Source: a virus. From it: DNA of 64,000 bases. The position numbers were made by a program, and so were the translations under genes. The notes under the pieces are model-generated. The model was not told where the DNA came from, did not search any database, and worked only from the letters and a program-made list of their open reading frames with translations. The stretch lies in the IMG/VR virus record IMGVR_UViG_3300001533_002237, positions 30,309-94,308 of that record, one strand, 5' to 3'. Within the stretch, counting starts at the first letter, position 1; every line of letters begins with the position of its first letter. Positions 35,816-43,752 of this stretch are shown here, piece by piece.

Positions 35816-35885
35816 ATTACCAATCCTTTTCCAATGTATTAATTCTTTTTTTCAAAGAATTATTAATAACGTTGTTTTCATAAAA

Positions 35886-36506
35886 TTATAATTTAAATGG
35901 TAATTCTTTAATTAATGAATCGGGAATCATTGCATAATCAGAAGGTCTAACATAAAAAACATTAATTCTTTTTATATTAGGAAGACTAAAATTAGTTATC
36001 CATTTATTAGAATTTCTATCATATGATAATGTTTTTTTTGCATAAAATGTTTTATTTTCTGAATTACTTGGTACGATATAAATATTATTCCAATACTTAT
36101 ATTTTAATTTATCTTTTTTTGTGTCATAATAAACAAACTTCCATTTTGATTTAGTTTTATCAATATTATAAAATAAAAATGATGTTTTTATTTTATCGGT
36201 GATTGTGTCTTCAGTAGTAACGTAATAATCACCGATATTTGAACTACTATTTAATACTATCGGAACACCTACACTATCTAAGACTAATGAATCATTTACG
36301 TAAAAAAGACTTATTGGTTTTAACTTATTTGTTGTTACTTTAGTATCTAAATCATTACGAGTAATGTAATTAATTGTAAGAGTAGCTACAAGTGCTACAG
36401 ACCCACCAATTAATAGAACCAAATACCTGTTTCCCCAAAATTTATTTTTGTAAAAACATAATGCAATGAATGATACAACTAATATTGACAATATAAATAT
36501 ATACAT
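35886..36506 (-). CDS. Membrane protein with soluble domain
   Basis: 206 residues. Two N-terminal membrane helices (about 2-18 and 28-48) are followed by a ~155-residue beta-rich soluble domain containing Lys-rich segments. Orientation would place that domain on the side of the N-terminus. No family recognised. Confidence 0.55.
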   Translation of the reverse strand: MYIFILSILVVSFIALCFYKNKFWGNRYLVLLIGGSVALVATLTINYITRNDLDTKVTTNKLKPISLFYVNDSLVLDSVGVPIVLNSSSNIGDYYVTTEDTITDKIKTSFLFYNIDKTKSKWKFVYYDTKKDKLKYKYWNNIYIVPSNSENKTFYAKKTLSYDRNSNKWITNFSLPNIKRINVFYVRPSDYAMIPDSLIKELPFKL

Positions 36507-36533
36507 AATTTTTTATTTTAAAAGTTAAACAAT

Positions 36534-37940
36534 CTATTTTTCATCAAAATCAGTCCATTCAATACCTGGGCAGTAATCACTATAACTAGCACCAAAATAT
36601 TCACCAAAAATACCTGAACTACTTACAATACTTTTTACAAAATTAACAACAATCTTTGCAATGAAAAGACCTATAGGTTTAAGAAACCAGTTAAATAATA
36701 ATGTATAAAATATAAATTTAATTGGAATCAAGATAATATAAACAACACCATATGCAATACTCATGGCAAGATATTTAATTGGATACCAAACAAGATAAAT
36801 GAATGGTTCAATATACCATATTTTTTTACCTTTTTTATATTTATTAACAACATTTTGTCCCCAACTTGTAATCAATACATAAAGTACATAAAGTAAATAA
36901 TAAATAGCAAGAAAAAATCCAATAAGTAATATAGTTGCAAATACATACCAATTACTAATACACCAATCAGCAGCAACCATAAGTGCCAATGACATATAAT
37001 TTACAGCAATAAATGTTAGGAATAGTGTTACGAGTGTAATTATTAAACCAACAAATTGTTTAGTTCTTTTTACAATAATATTAACTCTACCTCTTTCAAC
37101 AGTAAATGTTTTAGTAAACCAAATTCCAATATTATTAAAACTATCTTTAATTGGTTTCATTCTAGCTTCCCATTTTGCTTCAGCTTCTCTACGTTTTCTT
37201 AAGTATTCATCTCTTTTTTTACGAATTTTATCTTCTTCTTCAATTTTAAGTTGACGTTCAAATTTTTCTTTTTCATATTGTGCTTCATTCCAAATATCCC
37301 ATTTATTTTTTATTTCTTCAAGTTTTTGTTTATAATTAGGGTCATCTTTACTAATACTACTATATTTTCGTTCTAAAAACAAATTAAAGAAATTTTTATT
37401 ACTATAATCTAAAAACATTTTTGTTGTTATAGGCATTTTTGTTTTACTATAATAATTATATTCAATATCATAAGCAGTTTCATCATCGAGTTCAGCAATC
37501 CATGTATTTACTAATTGCTCTAAAGCAAAGAAAATTAATCTTGGTATAAGTAAAATAACCCACTTAATTGTTTTAAATAATAAAACAAATGGCAATACAA
37601 TTACCGAGAAAATCAATAACCAAAAATACGGACATCCATTCTGCATATCTTTTGGTGTTGGAGCATTATCTTTTAAAACATATTTTAATAATTTATAATG
37701 CCAAGAGTTTTTACTTACAACCATTAATTTTGGTTTTTGAGCAATGGTAATAAATTTTTCATCACTTTTCTTTACTGAAACTATTTCATTAAAAGAGAAA
37801 TTACCAGATATTATTTCAATAATTTTAAAATAATATCCATTAGAGTCACCATAAAGGAATGCTTTAAAATGTGTTCCTTTTTTTACGTTGTTGTATTCAA
37901 CAACTTTGTTTAACATTAAGTTTAATTTTTCGTTTTTCAT
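36534..37940 (-). CDS. Large multi-pass membrane protein with charged coiled coil
   Basis: 468 residues. A soluble N-terminus (~1-105) is followed by a helix pair around 108-140, a cytosolic charged segment with a Lys/Glu/Arg coiled coil (about 200-260, EEDKIRKKRDEYLRKRREAE), and four or five further hydrophobic helices from ~290 to 440. The C-terminus is short and acidic. No motif recognised. Part of a run of envelope-related genes of unknown function. Confidence 0.55.
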   Translation of the reverse strand: MKNEKLNLMLNKVVEYNNVKKGTHFKAFLYGDSNGYYFKIIEIISGNFSFNEIVSVKKSDEKFITIAQKPKLMVVSKNSWHYKLLKYVLKDNAPTPKDMQNGCPYFWLLIFSVIVLPFVLLFKTIKWVILLIPRLIFFALEQLVNTWIAELDDETAYDIEYNYYSKTKMPITTKMFLDYSNKNFFNLFLERKYSSISKDDPNYKQKLEEIKNKWDIWNEAQYEKEKFERQLKIEEEDKIRKKRDEYLRKRREAEAKWEARMKPIKDSFNNIGIWFTKTFTVERGRVNIIVKRTKQFVGLIITLVTLFLTFIAVNYMSLALMVAADWCISNWYVFATILLIGFFLAIYYLLYVLYVLITSWGQNVVNKYKKGKKIWYIEPFIYLVWYPIKYLAMSIAYGVVYIILIPIKFIFYTLLFNWFLKPIGLFIAKIVVNFVKSIVSSSGIFGEYFGASYSDYCPGIEWTDFDEK

Positions 37941-37946
37941 TATTTA

Positions 37947-38438
37947 TTAATTTAATAGATTATTTAATATTTTTTCTTTTATTCCACTTTGTTTAATACC
38001 TTCATTAGCACGTGGTGTATGAACAAAATAATCACCCAACCAACGACTAAGATTAAGGTCATCAATAGCAAGATATTTTTTTATTCCGTGCTTTTTTGCA
38101 TATTGTATAATATCATATGCACGACATTCTTCGAGTTCAGATAATTTTGTAAATTTATCACCCCATGCAGTACCAGTAACATCACTGATTTTACAATTAA
38201 CTTCATTCCATTCGAATATTTCATTTAATTGTTCAATAGTATAATGATTTTGCCAATCGCTTGACAATATAATAATTGGATTAATTTTTTTTATTATTTC
38301 ATTAAATACATCAACGCATTTTTTATCAAAACGATAACATGCGTATTCTTCATGCCATTTTTTTGGGTTGCTATAATATTGGTTGGTAGTGGCGAGTACT
38401 CCATCTATATCTAAAAAAATATAATGTTTAGATTTCAT
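37947..38438 (-). CDS. HAD-superfamily phosphatase (HAD_SAK-like)
   Basis: 163 residues. Motif I FLDIDGVLAT (nucleophile Asp and acid Asp), motif II IILSSDW (Ser-Ser-Asp-Trp) and motif IV LAIDDLNL are in order. The SSDW motif and short cap-free layout are typical of HAD domains described from 'Swiss Army Knife' RNA-repair proteins, which may act as polynucleotide phosphatases; that link is by family resemblance. With the RNA ligase and Thg1 in the same phage, an end-healing role on RNA is plausible. Overlaps the DUF262 gene by 11 bases. Confidence 0.7.
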   Translation of the reverse strand: MKSKHYIFLDIDGVLATTNQYYSNPKKWHEEYACYRFDKKCVDVFNEIIKKINPIIILSSDWQNHYTIEQLNEIFEWNEVNCKISDVTGTAWGDKFTKLSELEECRAYDIIQYAKKHGIKKYLAIDDLNLSRWLGDYFVHTPRANEGIKQSGIKEKILNNLLN

Positions 38439-39225
38439 CTAATAATTTTTTTACTCTATCAATATGTTTTTTTGCCATTGGCTTACCACATGTATTTAAT
38501 TTAATAAACGCTTCAAATATAGTCTTTTTATTTGGATTAATCAAATATCCATAAAAAATTGAATAATTTTCAAATTTATTTTTATCCATTCCAGATAACT
38601 CAGAATAATAAAAACCATTATATTTAAAACGGTCTTCATAGAATTCAGCAATTGTTCTAAGTCTTTGTTTACCATCAAGAATTTTATAAAGTTTACCTTT
38701 AAAACTAAAAAGTCGTTGAATAAAAACAAATTTACCAATATCAATATTATCAAAAATACTAGCAATTAAATCATGTTTATCATCTAAACTCCAAACATGT
38801 TCACGTTGATATTCAACATCAAAATCAACACCACTATGATATACCATATTTAATAATGATGAAATAGATGAATTCAATTGAGTAATTCTATATGTTTCTT
38901 CTTTACAAAAAGATGTGTTTTTTCTAGTATCAATATATGGTAATAAATCATGCCATTCAATTATTTGTTGTTCATTTGCAGGTGGTTTATCTCTTTCCCT
39001 TTGAACATTAATATTTTCAATCCTATAATAAAGTCCATCTCTAAATATTTCACGAATATAAGTTTCTTTATGTGCACCATAACAAACTCGTTCACCAACA
39101 CTAAATTTTCTTGTTGGATTTAATGGTAATATACCATAATCAATATTTAATTCAATATCTCTAATTGAAGATTGAAGTAATGATTCTTGATGTGCAATAG
39201 AGTCAATTTTTTTTCGTTTTTTCAT
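38428..39225 (-). CDS. DUF262 (ParB/GmrS-N-like) protein
   Basis: 265 residues. The core motifs are FDVEYQREHVWSLDDKHDLI, then FVFIQ, ILDGKQRLRTI (the Asp-Gly-x-Gln-Arg signature) and FIKLNTCGKPM. DUF262 proteins share the ParB-like NTPase/nuclease fold; in GmrSD-type enzymes this domain drives NTP-dependent nuclease activity. Here it stands alone without the HNH DUF1524 half. An N-terminal ~85 residues is phage-specific. It may interfere with DNA modification defences or modify host DNA; this is inference. Confidence 0.7.
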   Translation of the reverse strand: MKKRKKIDSIAHQESLLQSSIRDIELNIDYGILPLNPTRKFSVGERVCYGAHKETYIREIFRDGLYYRIENINVQRERDKPPANEQQIIEWHDLLPYIDTRKNTSFCKEETYRITQLNSSISSLLNMVYHSGVDFDVEYQREHVWSLDDKHDLIASIFDNIDIGKFVFIQRLFSFKGKLYKILDGKQRLRTIAEFYEDRFKYNGFYYSELSGMDKNKFENYSIFYGYLINPNKKTIFEAFIKLNTCGKPMAKKHIDRVKKLLDEI

Positions 39226-39238
39226 AAATTTTTATTTA

Positions 39239-39268
39239 TTATACGAAAACAAATTTAATTTGTTACAA
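39239..39268 (-). promoter_or_regulatory. Early/middle-type promoter (TTGTAACA...TTCGTATAAT)
   Basis: Minus-strand TTGTAACA (39268-39261) and TTCGTATAA (39247-39239), 13 bp before the DUF262 ATG. The T residues of the upstream terminator form the start of the -33 box. Confidence 0.65.
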
Positions 39269-39299
39269 AAAAAGGATAAGAAATTAATCATATCCTTTT
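39267..39299 (-). terminator. Rho-independent terminator overlapping a promoter
   Basis: On the minus strand AAAAGGATA / TATCCTTTTTTT forms a stem with a T-run after the thioredoxin gene; the last Ts belong to the next promoter's TTGTAACA box. Confidence 0.8.
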
Positions 39300-39320
39300 A
39301 TACAATGAATATATTAAATA

Positions 39321-39719
39321 TTATTCTTCAGTTTCATCATCAATAACTTCAGCATCTTGAATATTAGTTTTACCTAATATTACTTCAGAAATTGCTTTTT
39401 CAAAAGTTTCTTTAGGTAAAGCACCCATTATCATTTGTGGTTGAGCATTTAATGGAATTAATAGTATTGAAGGAATACTTTTTATACTGAATGCTGCTGC
39501 GAGTTCTTGTTGTTCTTCAATATTAATTTTGTAAAAATCAATATCTTGATATTCTTTAGATAATTCTTCAAGAATCGGAGCAATTGTTTTACAGGGTTGA
39601 TACCACGAAGCGAAATAATCAATCACTGCGGGTTTTTCCCCTTTAAATTCCCATTCTTCATTCACAGTATAATCAAATACTAATTCTTTAAATTCTTCCG
39701 TTGTTAAATTTTTTACCAT
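39321..39719 (-). CDS. Thioredoxin-fold protein with YQPC instead of CGPC
   Basis: 132 residues, a full thioredoxin fold: KPAVIDYFASWYQPCKTIAPIL (active-site helix), INIEEQQELAAAFSIKSIPSILL (cis-Pro loop). The canonical WCGPC reads WYQPC, so the nucleophilic first Cys is replaced by Tyr while the resolving Cys remains. Normal dithiol-disulphide exchange is not possible. Monothiol or purely structural roles (such as polymerase processivity, as known for thioredoxin with T7 polymerase) are possible. It has an acidic C-terminal tail and overlaps the upstream GIY-YIG gene by 32 bp. Confidence 0.85.
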   Translation of the reverse strand: MVKNLTTEEFKELVFDYTVNEEWEFKGEKPAVIDYFASWYQPCKTIAPILEELSKEYQDIDFYKINIEEQQELAAAFSIKSIPSILLIPLNAQPQMIMGALPKETFEKAISEVILGKTNIQDAEVIDDETEE

Positions 39720-40455
39720 TTTTTATTTTTTTTATGTTAATAATATAATTATTTGCTTGACCATTAGAAATCAAAAAATCTACATTGATTTTAGTTCCAT
39801 GTATTAGATTTTTATTTTCATTTTTTATAAATTCAGATAATTCTTTTTTTCCGTGAAAAATATGTCTTTTATTATTTGGTGTTATTAATATATATTCTTT
39901 AATACACGAAACACATTTTCTATTTATAATATTTTTTTTTACTCGTTCATCATTTATAGTCAGACCCTTGTTCCAAGGAACATATCTTTTATGAGATTCA
40001 GACATTTTCATTTTTGATTTTTCACTATATTGTTTACCTGTTTGTCCTAATCTTCGTTTTTCTCTTTCAATTTCAGCATTTTCACCGTAAAATTCTTCAT
40101 ATGAAACCCCTTTTCGTTCCAAATTAAATTTATTAATGTCAGGTCTATTTTTATTCCACTTCTTAAATGATTTAGGATTATTTAATTTGTCCCCACCTTT
40201 TCCACCATCAGAAAGATTATAATAATCCTTTGATTTTACAGCATTATGAAATTCAATCCAAAATTTCTCTCTATCATATACTTGGGATTCATCACATTCT
40301 TCGATTATTGTTTTTTTAAAGTGTTCTTTACCATATTTTTTTATACTCTGTTTAATTAAGATACCAGAACCCAAATATTTAGGATTATTATTTTTATCAA
40401 CACCAATATATTTTTTCCCATTAATATTATTAGTAATTAAATAAATTATCGCCAT
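39688..40455 (-). CDS. GIY-YIG homing endonuclease (Seg-type)
   Basis: 255 residues. IIYLITNNINGKKYIGVDK gives the GIY...YIG strands, then a conserved Arg region, Glu in YDREKFWIEFHN, and GGKGG. Downstream come NUMOD-like motifs (SEKSKMKMSESHK, then VPWNKGL) that bind DNA in Seg-type enzymes, and a C-terminal part with CVSC. Its 3' end overlaps the thioredoxin start, indicating insertion at the gene's 5' edge. Confidence 0.85.
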   Translation of the reverse strand: MAIIYLITNNINGKKYIGVDKNNNPKYLGSGILIKQSIKKYGKEHFKKTIIEECDESQVYDREKFWIEFHNAVKSKDYYNLSDGGKGGDKLNNPKSFKKWNKNRPDINKFNLERKGVSYEEFYGENAEIEREKRRLGQTGKQYSEKSKMKMSESHKRYVPWNKGLTINDERVKKNIINRKCVSCIKEYILITPNNKRHIFHGKKELSEFIKNENKNLIHGTKINVDFLISNGQANNYIINIKKIKNGKKFNNGRI

Positions 40456-40465
40456 TTCTTTTTTT

Positions 40466-40474
40466 CATAAATAC
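40466..40474 (-). promoter_or_regulatory. Variant late promoter element GTATTTATG (minus)
   Basis: The reverse complement reads GTATTTATG, 10 bp before the GIY-YIG start codon. Confidence 0.4.
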
Positions 40475-40508
40475 TATGAAAAAAATTTTTATGCGAATTG
40501 GTGTGGAA

Positions 40509-41054
40509 TTACTTTTTATTTAATTTTTTCCAAATTTCAGTACAATATTGTATTTGATACTTACAATCATCAATAGGATTGTGTAGTGTTCCAGTAAAAG
40601 GGAGATTTGCTTTAATTTCAGGTGCAAAAGCAACTAATGTTCTTACATCACGTTCATATCTGAAACTCCAAGGCATATTTTGATAACCACATGCAACATA
40701 TGCATCTTCTAAAATTCCAACATCAAAACGTACACCATTACCCCAAATAGTTATATCTTTAATACAATCATTTAACCAATGAGTAAAATCATTAAGAACA
40801 ATTGGTAAAGTTAATTTTTCTTCAACACAAACAGCATCACGTGCTTGTTGATTTTGTTGTAACCACCAATAAAATGTACTTGCATTAATTTTAAGTCCTA
40901 AATCTAAGCAGGATTGAAGGTCAATTACTTTGTAAAATTGTCTACCAAGTTCACCAGTTTCAAGATTAAATTCTACTGCACCTATTGAAAGAAGTGCCGA
41001 ATTACTTTTATTACCTAATGTTTCAAGGTCAAGCATTACATCTGTATAAATCAT
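40509..41054 (-). CDS. DnaQ-like 3'-5' exonuclease
   Basis: 181 residues with all motifs intact: I, VMLDLETLG; II, WGNGVRFDVGIL; III, HNPIDDCKYQI (His-x4-Asp). It resembles the phage/bacterial 3'-5' exonuclease family related to RNase T (Rv2179c-like). It should trim 3' ends of DNA or RNA. The broken copy at 35121 is a paralogue with the same motif III style. Confidence 0.85.
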   Translation of the reverse strand: MIYTDVMLDLETLGNKSNSALLSIGAVEFNLETGELGRQFYKVIDLQSCLDLGLKINASTFYWWLQQNQQARDAVCVEEKLTLPIVLNDFTHWLNDCIKDITIWGNGVRFDVGILEDAYVACGYQNMPWSFRYERDVRTLVAFAPEIKANLPFTGTLHNPIDDCKYQIQYCTEIWKKLNKK

Positions 41055-41116
41055 ATTTACTTAATTTAATTATTAATTTTTTGTAAAACAATAATAAATT
41101 ATTTAGAATAACAAAT

Positions 41117-41668
41117 TTATTTATTATAACCATGAATTTCATCAAGACTATCCCAAAGTTTATCTACAATTTCCATATTAAGATAATTTTCATACCATGT
41201 TAATGTCTTTTTAAATATAGGTCTACGATACTGATATTCTTCAACATATTTTTCATACATTGAACTACCATGAGCAAGACTATATGATGCATTTGCATGA
41301 ATATCACATAATTTTAAAATTATTGCACGATAATCTTTAACCGTTTTCCCCATAGTCATTAAATGACGCATTAATCTATTTTCTTCTGGAACATCAGTTA
41401 CTGCTAATACGATTTTAGCAACATCAAGATTTGAAGCATCTTTAATGTTATTAAATGTAAGTTGGGCATCTTCAATTAAATCATGGCAAAATCCTGCATT
41501 ATGAGTCACTTTATAATCCCAATCATCAATAAAAACTTCTTTATATTGGTCAATAACATTCACAACCATTTCTAAATGAATATAATATGATTTTCCATCA
41601 TAACTACAATTAGTATCGTCATGTGCTTTCTTTGCAAATTCACCTGTTGTTATTCTTCTTTTTTTCAT
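41117..41668 (-). CDS. HD-domain hydrolase, (p)ppGpp-hydrolase (MESH1/SpoT)-like
   Basis: 183 residues. The order YIHLEMVVNVI (His), HNAGFCHDLIEDAQ (His-Asp plus Glu-Asp), VTDVPEENR and LKLCDIHANASYS (Asp) parallels SpoT/MESH1-type hydrolases, which read H...HDVVEDT...ExV...KLADRxxN. Those remove the 3' pyrophosphate of ppGpp. A phage copy could erase stringent signalling. The match is from motif order only; other HD nucleotide phosphohydrolases are possible. Overlaps the upstream gene by 4 bp. Confidence 0.6.
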   Translation of the reverse strand: MKKRRITTGEFAKKAHDDTNCSYDGKSYYIHLEMVVNVIDQYKEVFIDDWDYKVTHNAGFCHDLIEDAQLTFNNIKDASNLDVAKIVLAVTDVPEENRLMRHLMTMGKTVKDYRAIILKLCDIHANASYSLAHGSSMYEKYVEEYQYRRPIFKKTLTWYENYLNMEIVDKLWDSLDEIHGYNK

Positions 41669-42198
41669 ATCATTAATTTTTGATTAAATTTTGTTTTATA
41701 AATTTTGATGTTAGGAAACTTACCATTCCAATTTTTATTATTATTATATAATGACCCATCACCTTTTGTTTGAAGAAAATCAATACTTTTAGTATATCTT
41801 TTATTTTTAGTATCGTGCACAATCCACCAACCATTAATATTTTCATTATTACTTTGAATCCAAACAGTATCTCCATATTGTAGTCTACCTTTATATAAGG
41901 TACTAGTACTATCATTAACTAATTTTTGTCTATACCCACAATCGAGCATTTCTTGACTAATAGCAATCCAACGAAGGTTACTTGCATTTTTTATGTCAAT
42001 ATATGAATCATCACCAGTAATTGTTGGATTATCATCGCATTGTCTGGTTTCTGCATTATATATTGCTCCCCATACATTATCGTAAATAGGTTCAATGTAA
42101 GGTATGTATTCCGTAGAATATGGATTAACAACATATTTTTCAATATATGATGTTGTTAATAATAATATGAATATAATGTATATGTAAAAATTTTTCAT
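41665..42198 (-). CDS. Membrane-anchored or secreted hypothetical protein
   Basis: 177 residues from ATG 42198. That start is preferred because the promoter -7 box (42220-42231) would overlap the longer in-frame start at 42222. The N-terminus (NFYIYIIFILLLTTSYIEKYV) is a signal anchor. The rest is Trp- and Asn-rich with ITGDDSYIDI and GDTVWIQSN, possibly an SH3-like extracytoplasmic domain. No family recognised. Confidence 0.55.
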   Translation of the reverse strand: MKNFYIYIIFILLLTTSYIEKYVVNPYSTEYIPYIEPIYDNVWGAIYNAETRQCDDNPTITGDDSYIDIKNASNLRWIAISQEMLDCGYRQKLVNDSTSTLYKGRLQYGDTVWIQSNNENINGWWIVHDTKNKRYTKSIDFLQTKGDGSLYNNNKNWNGKFPNIKIYKTKFNQKLMI

Positions 42199-42219
42199 TT
42201 TAATTTTATGTTTTATTTG

Positions 42220-42252
42220 CAATAATACGAATTATTTTTAATTTTGTTACAA
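42220..42252 (-). promoter_or_regulatory. Early/middle-type promoter (TTGTAACA...TTCGTATTATTG)
   Basis: Minus strand TTGTAACA (42252-42245) and TTCGTATTATTG (42231-42220), same 13-base spacing as the other members. Confidence 0.65.
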
Positions 42253-42303
42253 TTTTAATTTAAAAAAATAAATAGTTATTAATTAATATTGAATATTTTT
42301 TAT

Positions 42304-42311
42304 TATATTTG
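42304..42311 (+). promoter_or_regulatory. Bacteroidota -7 box TATATTTG
   Basis: TATATTTG about 50 bp before ATG 42364; no convincing -33 box at the proper distance, so only half of the signal is seen. Confidence 0.4.
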
Positions 42312-42363
42312 CATTTATTGTAACAATAATATTCATTCATCGTATAATCAAAAAAATAAAAAT

Positions 42364-42636
42364 ATGGAAGATAAATATAAAAAAATTATGGAAAATATTG
42401 ATGATATGAAAAAAGTTAGTGGTTTTATTGTAACCGCCCCGGGTGATGAATCTGCAGGAATTCTTCCTTCAAAATGGGAAATTGAAGGCGATTTTTATTT
42501 TGATAATCGTGAAGAATTTGATTTGTTTAAAGAACAAATAAAAATATTATTTGAAAACAATTATTGTGGTGAAAGTGTAGATGTTATTAGTTTTGAAGAA
42601 CATCAATTGATGATAGATTTAGAAAATGAATTGTAA
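42364..42636 (+). CDS. Hypothetical small acidic protein
   Basis: 90 residues from ATG 42364; the longer in-frame start lies in the promoter. Layout: helix (KYKKIMENIDDMKKV), strands (GFIVTAP, WEIEGDFYF), helix (EEFDLFKEQIKILF), strand. Two bases before the J-domain gene, so co-expressed with it. Function unknown. Confidence 0.6.
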   Translation: MEDKYKKIMENIDDMKKVSGFIVTAPGDESAGILPSKWEIEGDFYFDNREEFDLFKEQIKILFENNYCGESVDVISFEEHQLMIDLENEL

Positions 42637-42638
42637 TT

Positions 42639-43523
42639 ATGACTGATATTGAAATAATTGAAAAAGTATTATCATCAAACAATCCATCAGATATTTTTAC
42701 TGATAATTGGAAACCATTATATAAGTTATATAGTCGTATGATTCATCCTGATTCCTGTAATCAACCTAAAGCAAGTGATGCAATGGCAAAAATGAATTAC
42801 TTTAAGGATATTCTGGAAAATGGTATTAAATATACTGATGAAGCTGGTGATTTTAGAGTCTTTGAAAAGAAAATTGTGTATGAAATTACTGATGATAATC
42901 AGAAACTTATTCAAAAGTCTGTCAAAAATTACAAAATATTGAAGTCAATGACTAACAAAGTGTCAGTTGGTTTTCATCGCTATTTACCTGAAAGCATGGT
43001 TGTGGAAAAAAATATTCTTACAATTAATTTGAAAGATTGTGCAGTTCCTCTTACAGGACAAAAATTACCACAAATCCATATTAATTGGATTTTTAGTAGG
43101 ATGTTCGAGATTTCACTATGGTTTAAGAATATCGGTTACTCACATATGGGGATGAATCTCACAACAGTTTTTGTAGTGCCTGAGACTCACGGAATTATAT
43201 TGATTTCATTTTATCACATGAATTATTTAGACCAAAAAGCTAATACTATTAGTGCAAGATATAAAATGTGGTATCCAACAAATTTATTTATAAGAAAAAT
43301 TGCTACTCAAGATATTGATTTAGAACTTTGTAAAAAAATTGCACTATATTTGCTTGGTGATAAATCAGCAGCAGGTACTTTTTTGAAAAGAGATAAAAAT
43401 ATAAATCAAGAAGTTCTTACTTTTCTTTTAACTAAACATCAAAATGAAATTGAAGACTATGAAAAATATAGAAAAATATTAACGAAAAACTTTGAGAAAA
43501 AATTTTATCCATTACATTTGTAA
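42639..43523 (+). CDS. J-domain protein fused to a pseudokinase-like domain
   Basis: 294 residues. The N-terminus (WKPLYKLYSRMIHPDSCNQPKASDAMAKMNY) is a short J-domain with the HPD motif at about 36-38, expected to stimulate an Hsp70. Residues ~125-235 resemble the C-lobe of a protein-kinase fold: HINWIFSRMFEISLWFKNIGYSHMG, then NLTTVFVVPETHGIILISF, where a catalytic loop H-x-D would be expected but Asp is absent. So a pseudokinase is likely. It is followed by an acidic linker protein and a vWA protein, suggesting one complex. The kinase similarity is pattern-based. Confidence 0.6.
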   Translation: MTDIEIIEKVLSSNNPSDIFTDNWKPLYKLYSRMIHPDSCNQPKASDAMAKMNYFKDILENGIKYTDEAGDFRVFEKKIVYEITDDNQKLIQKSVKNYKILKSMTNKVSVGFHRYLPESMVVEKNILTINLKDCAVPLTGQKLPQIHINWIFSRMFEISLWFKNIGYSHMGMNLTTVFVVPETHGIILISFYHMNYLDQKANTISARYKMWYPTNLFIRKIATQDIDLELCKKIALYLLGDKSAAGTFLKRDKNINQEVLTFLLTKHQNEIEDYEKYRKILTKNFEKKFYPLHL

Positions 43524-43550
43524 CAAATATAAAATTTTTTCGTATATTTG
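43518..43550 (+). promoter_or_regulatory. Early/middle-type promoter (TTGTAACA...TTCGTATATTTG)
   Basis: TTGTAACA (43518-43525), 13 bases, TTCGTATATTTG (43539-43550); 31 bp before ATG 43582. The box overlaps the 3' end of the J-domain gene and combines the phage motif with the host TAnnTTTG. Confidence 0.75.
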
Positions 43551-43581
43551 AAAATAATTATTAATTTAAAATTTAAATTTT

Positions 43582-43752
43582 ATGGGAATTACTAATGAAA
43601 ATGCAAAAGCATTCGAAGAAATGCATAAAGAAATGGAAGACACTACACCTGAAAATGTAGATGAAACTACTGATGAAGTAAATGAAGAAACTACTGATGA
43701 AGTAAGTGAAGAAACTACTGATAACTCTGAAGCTGATAAAACTATAAAATAA
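43582..43752 (+). CDS. Small acidic repeat protein
   Basis: 56 residues, net very negative, with a repeated E-T-T-D-E-V-x-E unit after a helical MGITNENAKAFEEMHKEME start. Its TAA overlaps the ATG of the vWA gene (TAATG), so the two are translationally coupled. Likely disordered; may be a binding partner or inhibitor of its neighbour. Confidence 0.6.
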   Translation: MGITNENAKAFEEMHKEMEDTTPENVDETTDEVNEETTDEVSEETTDNSEADKTIK

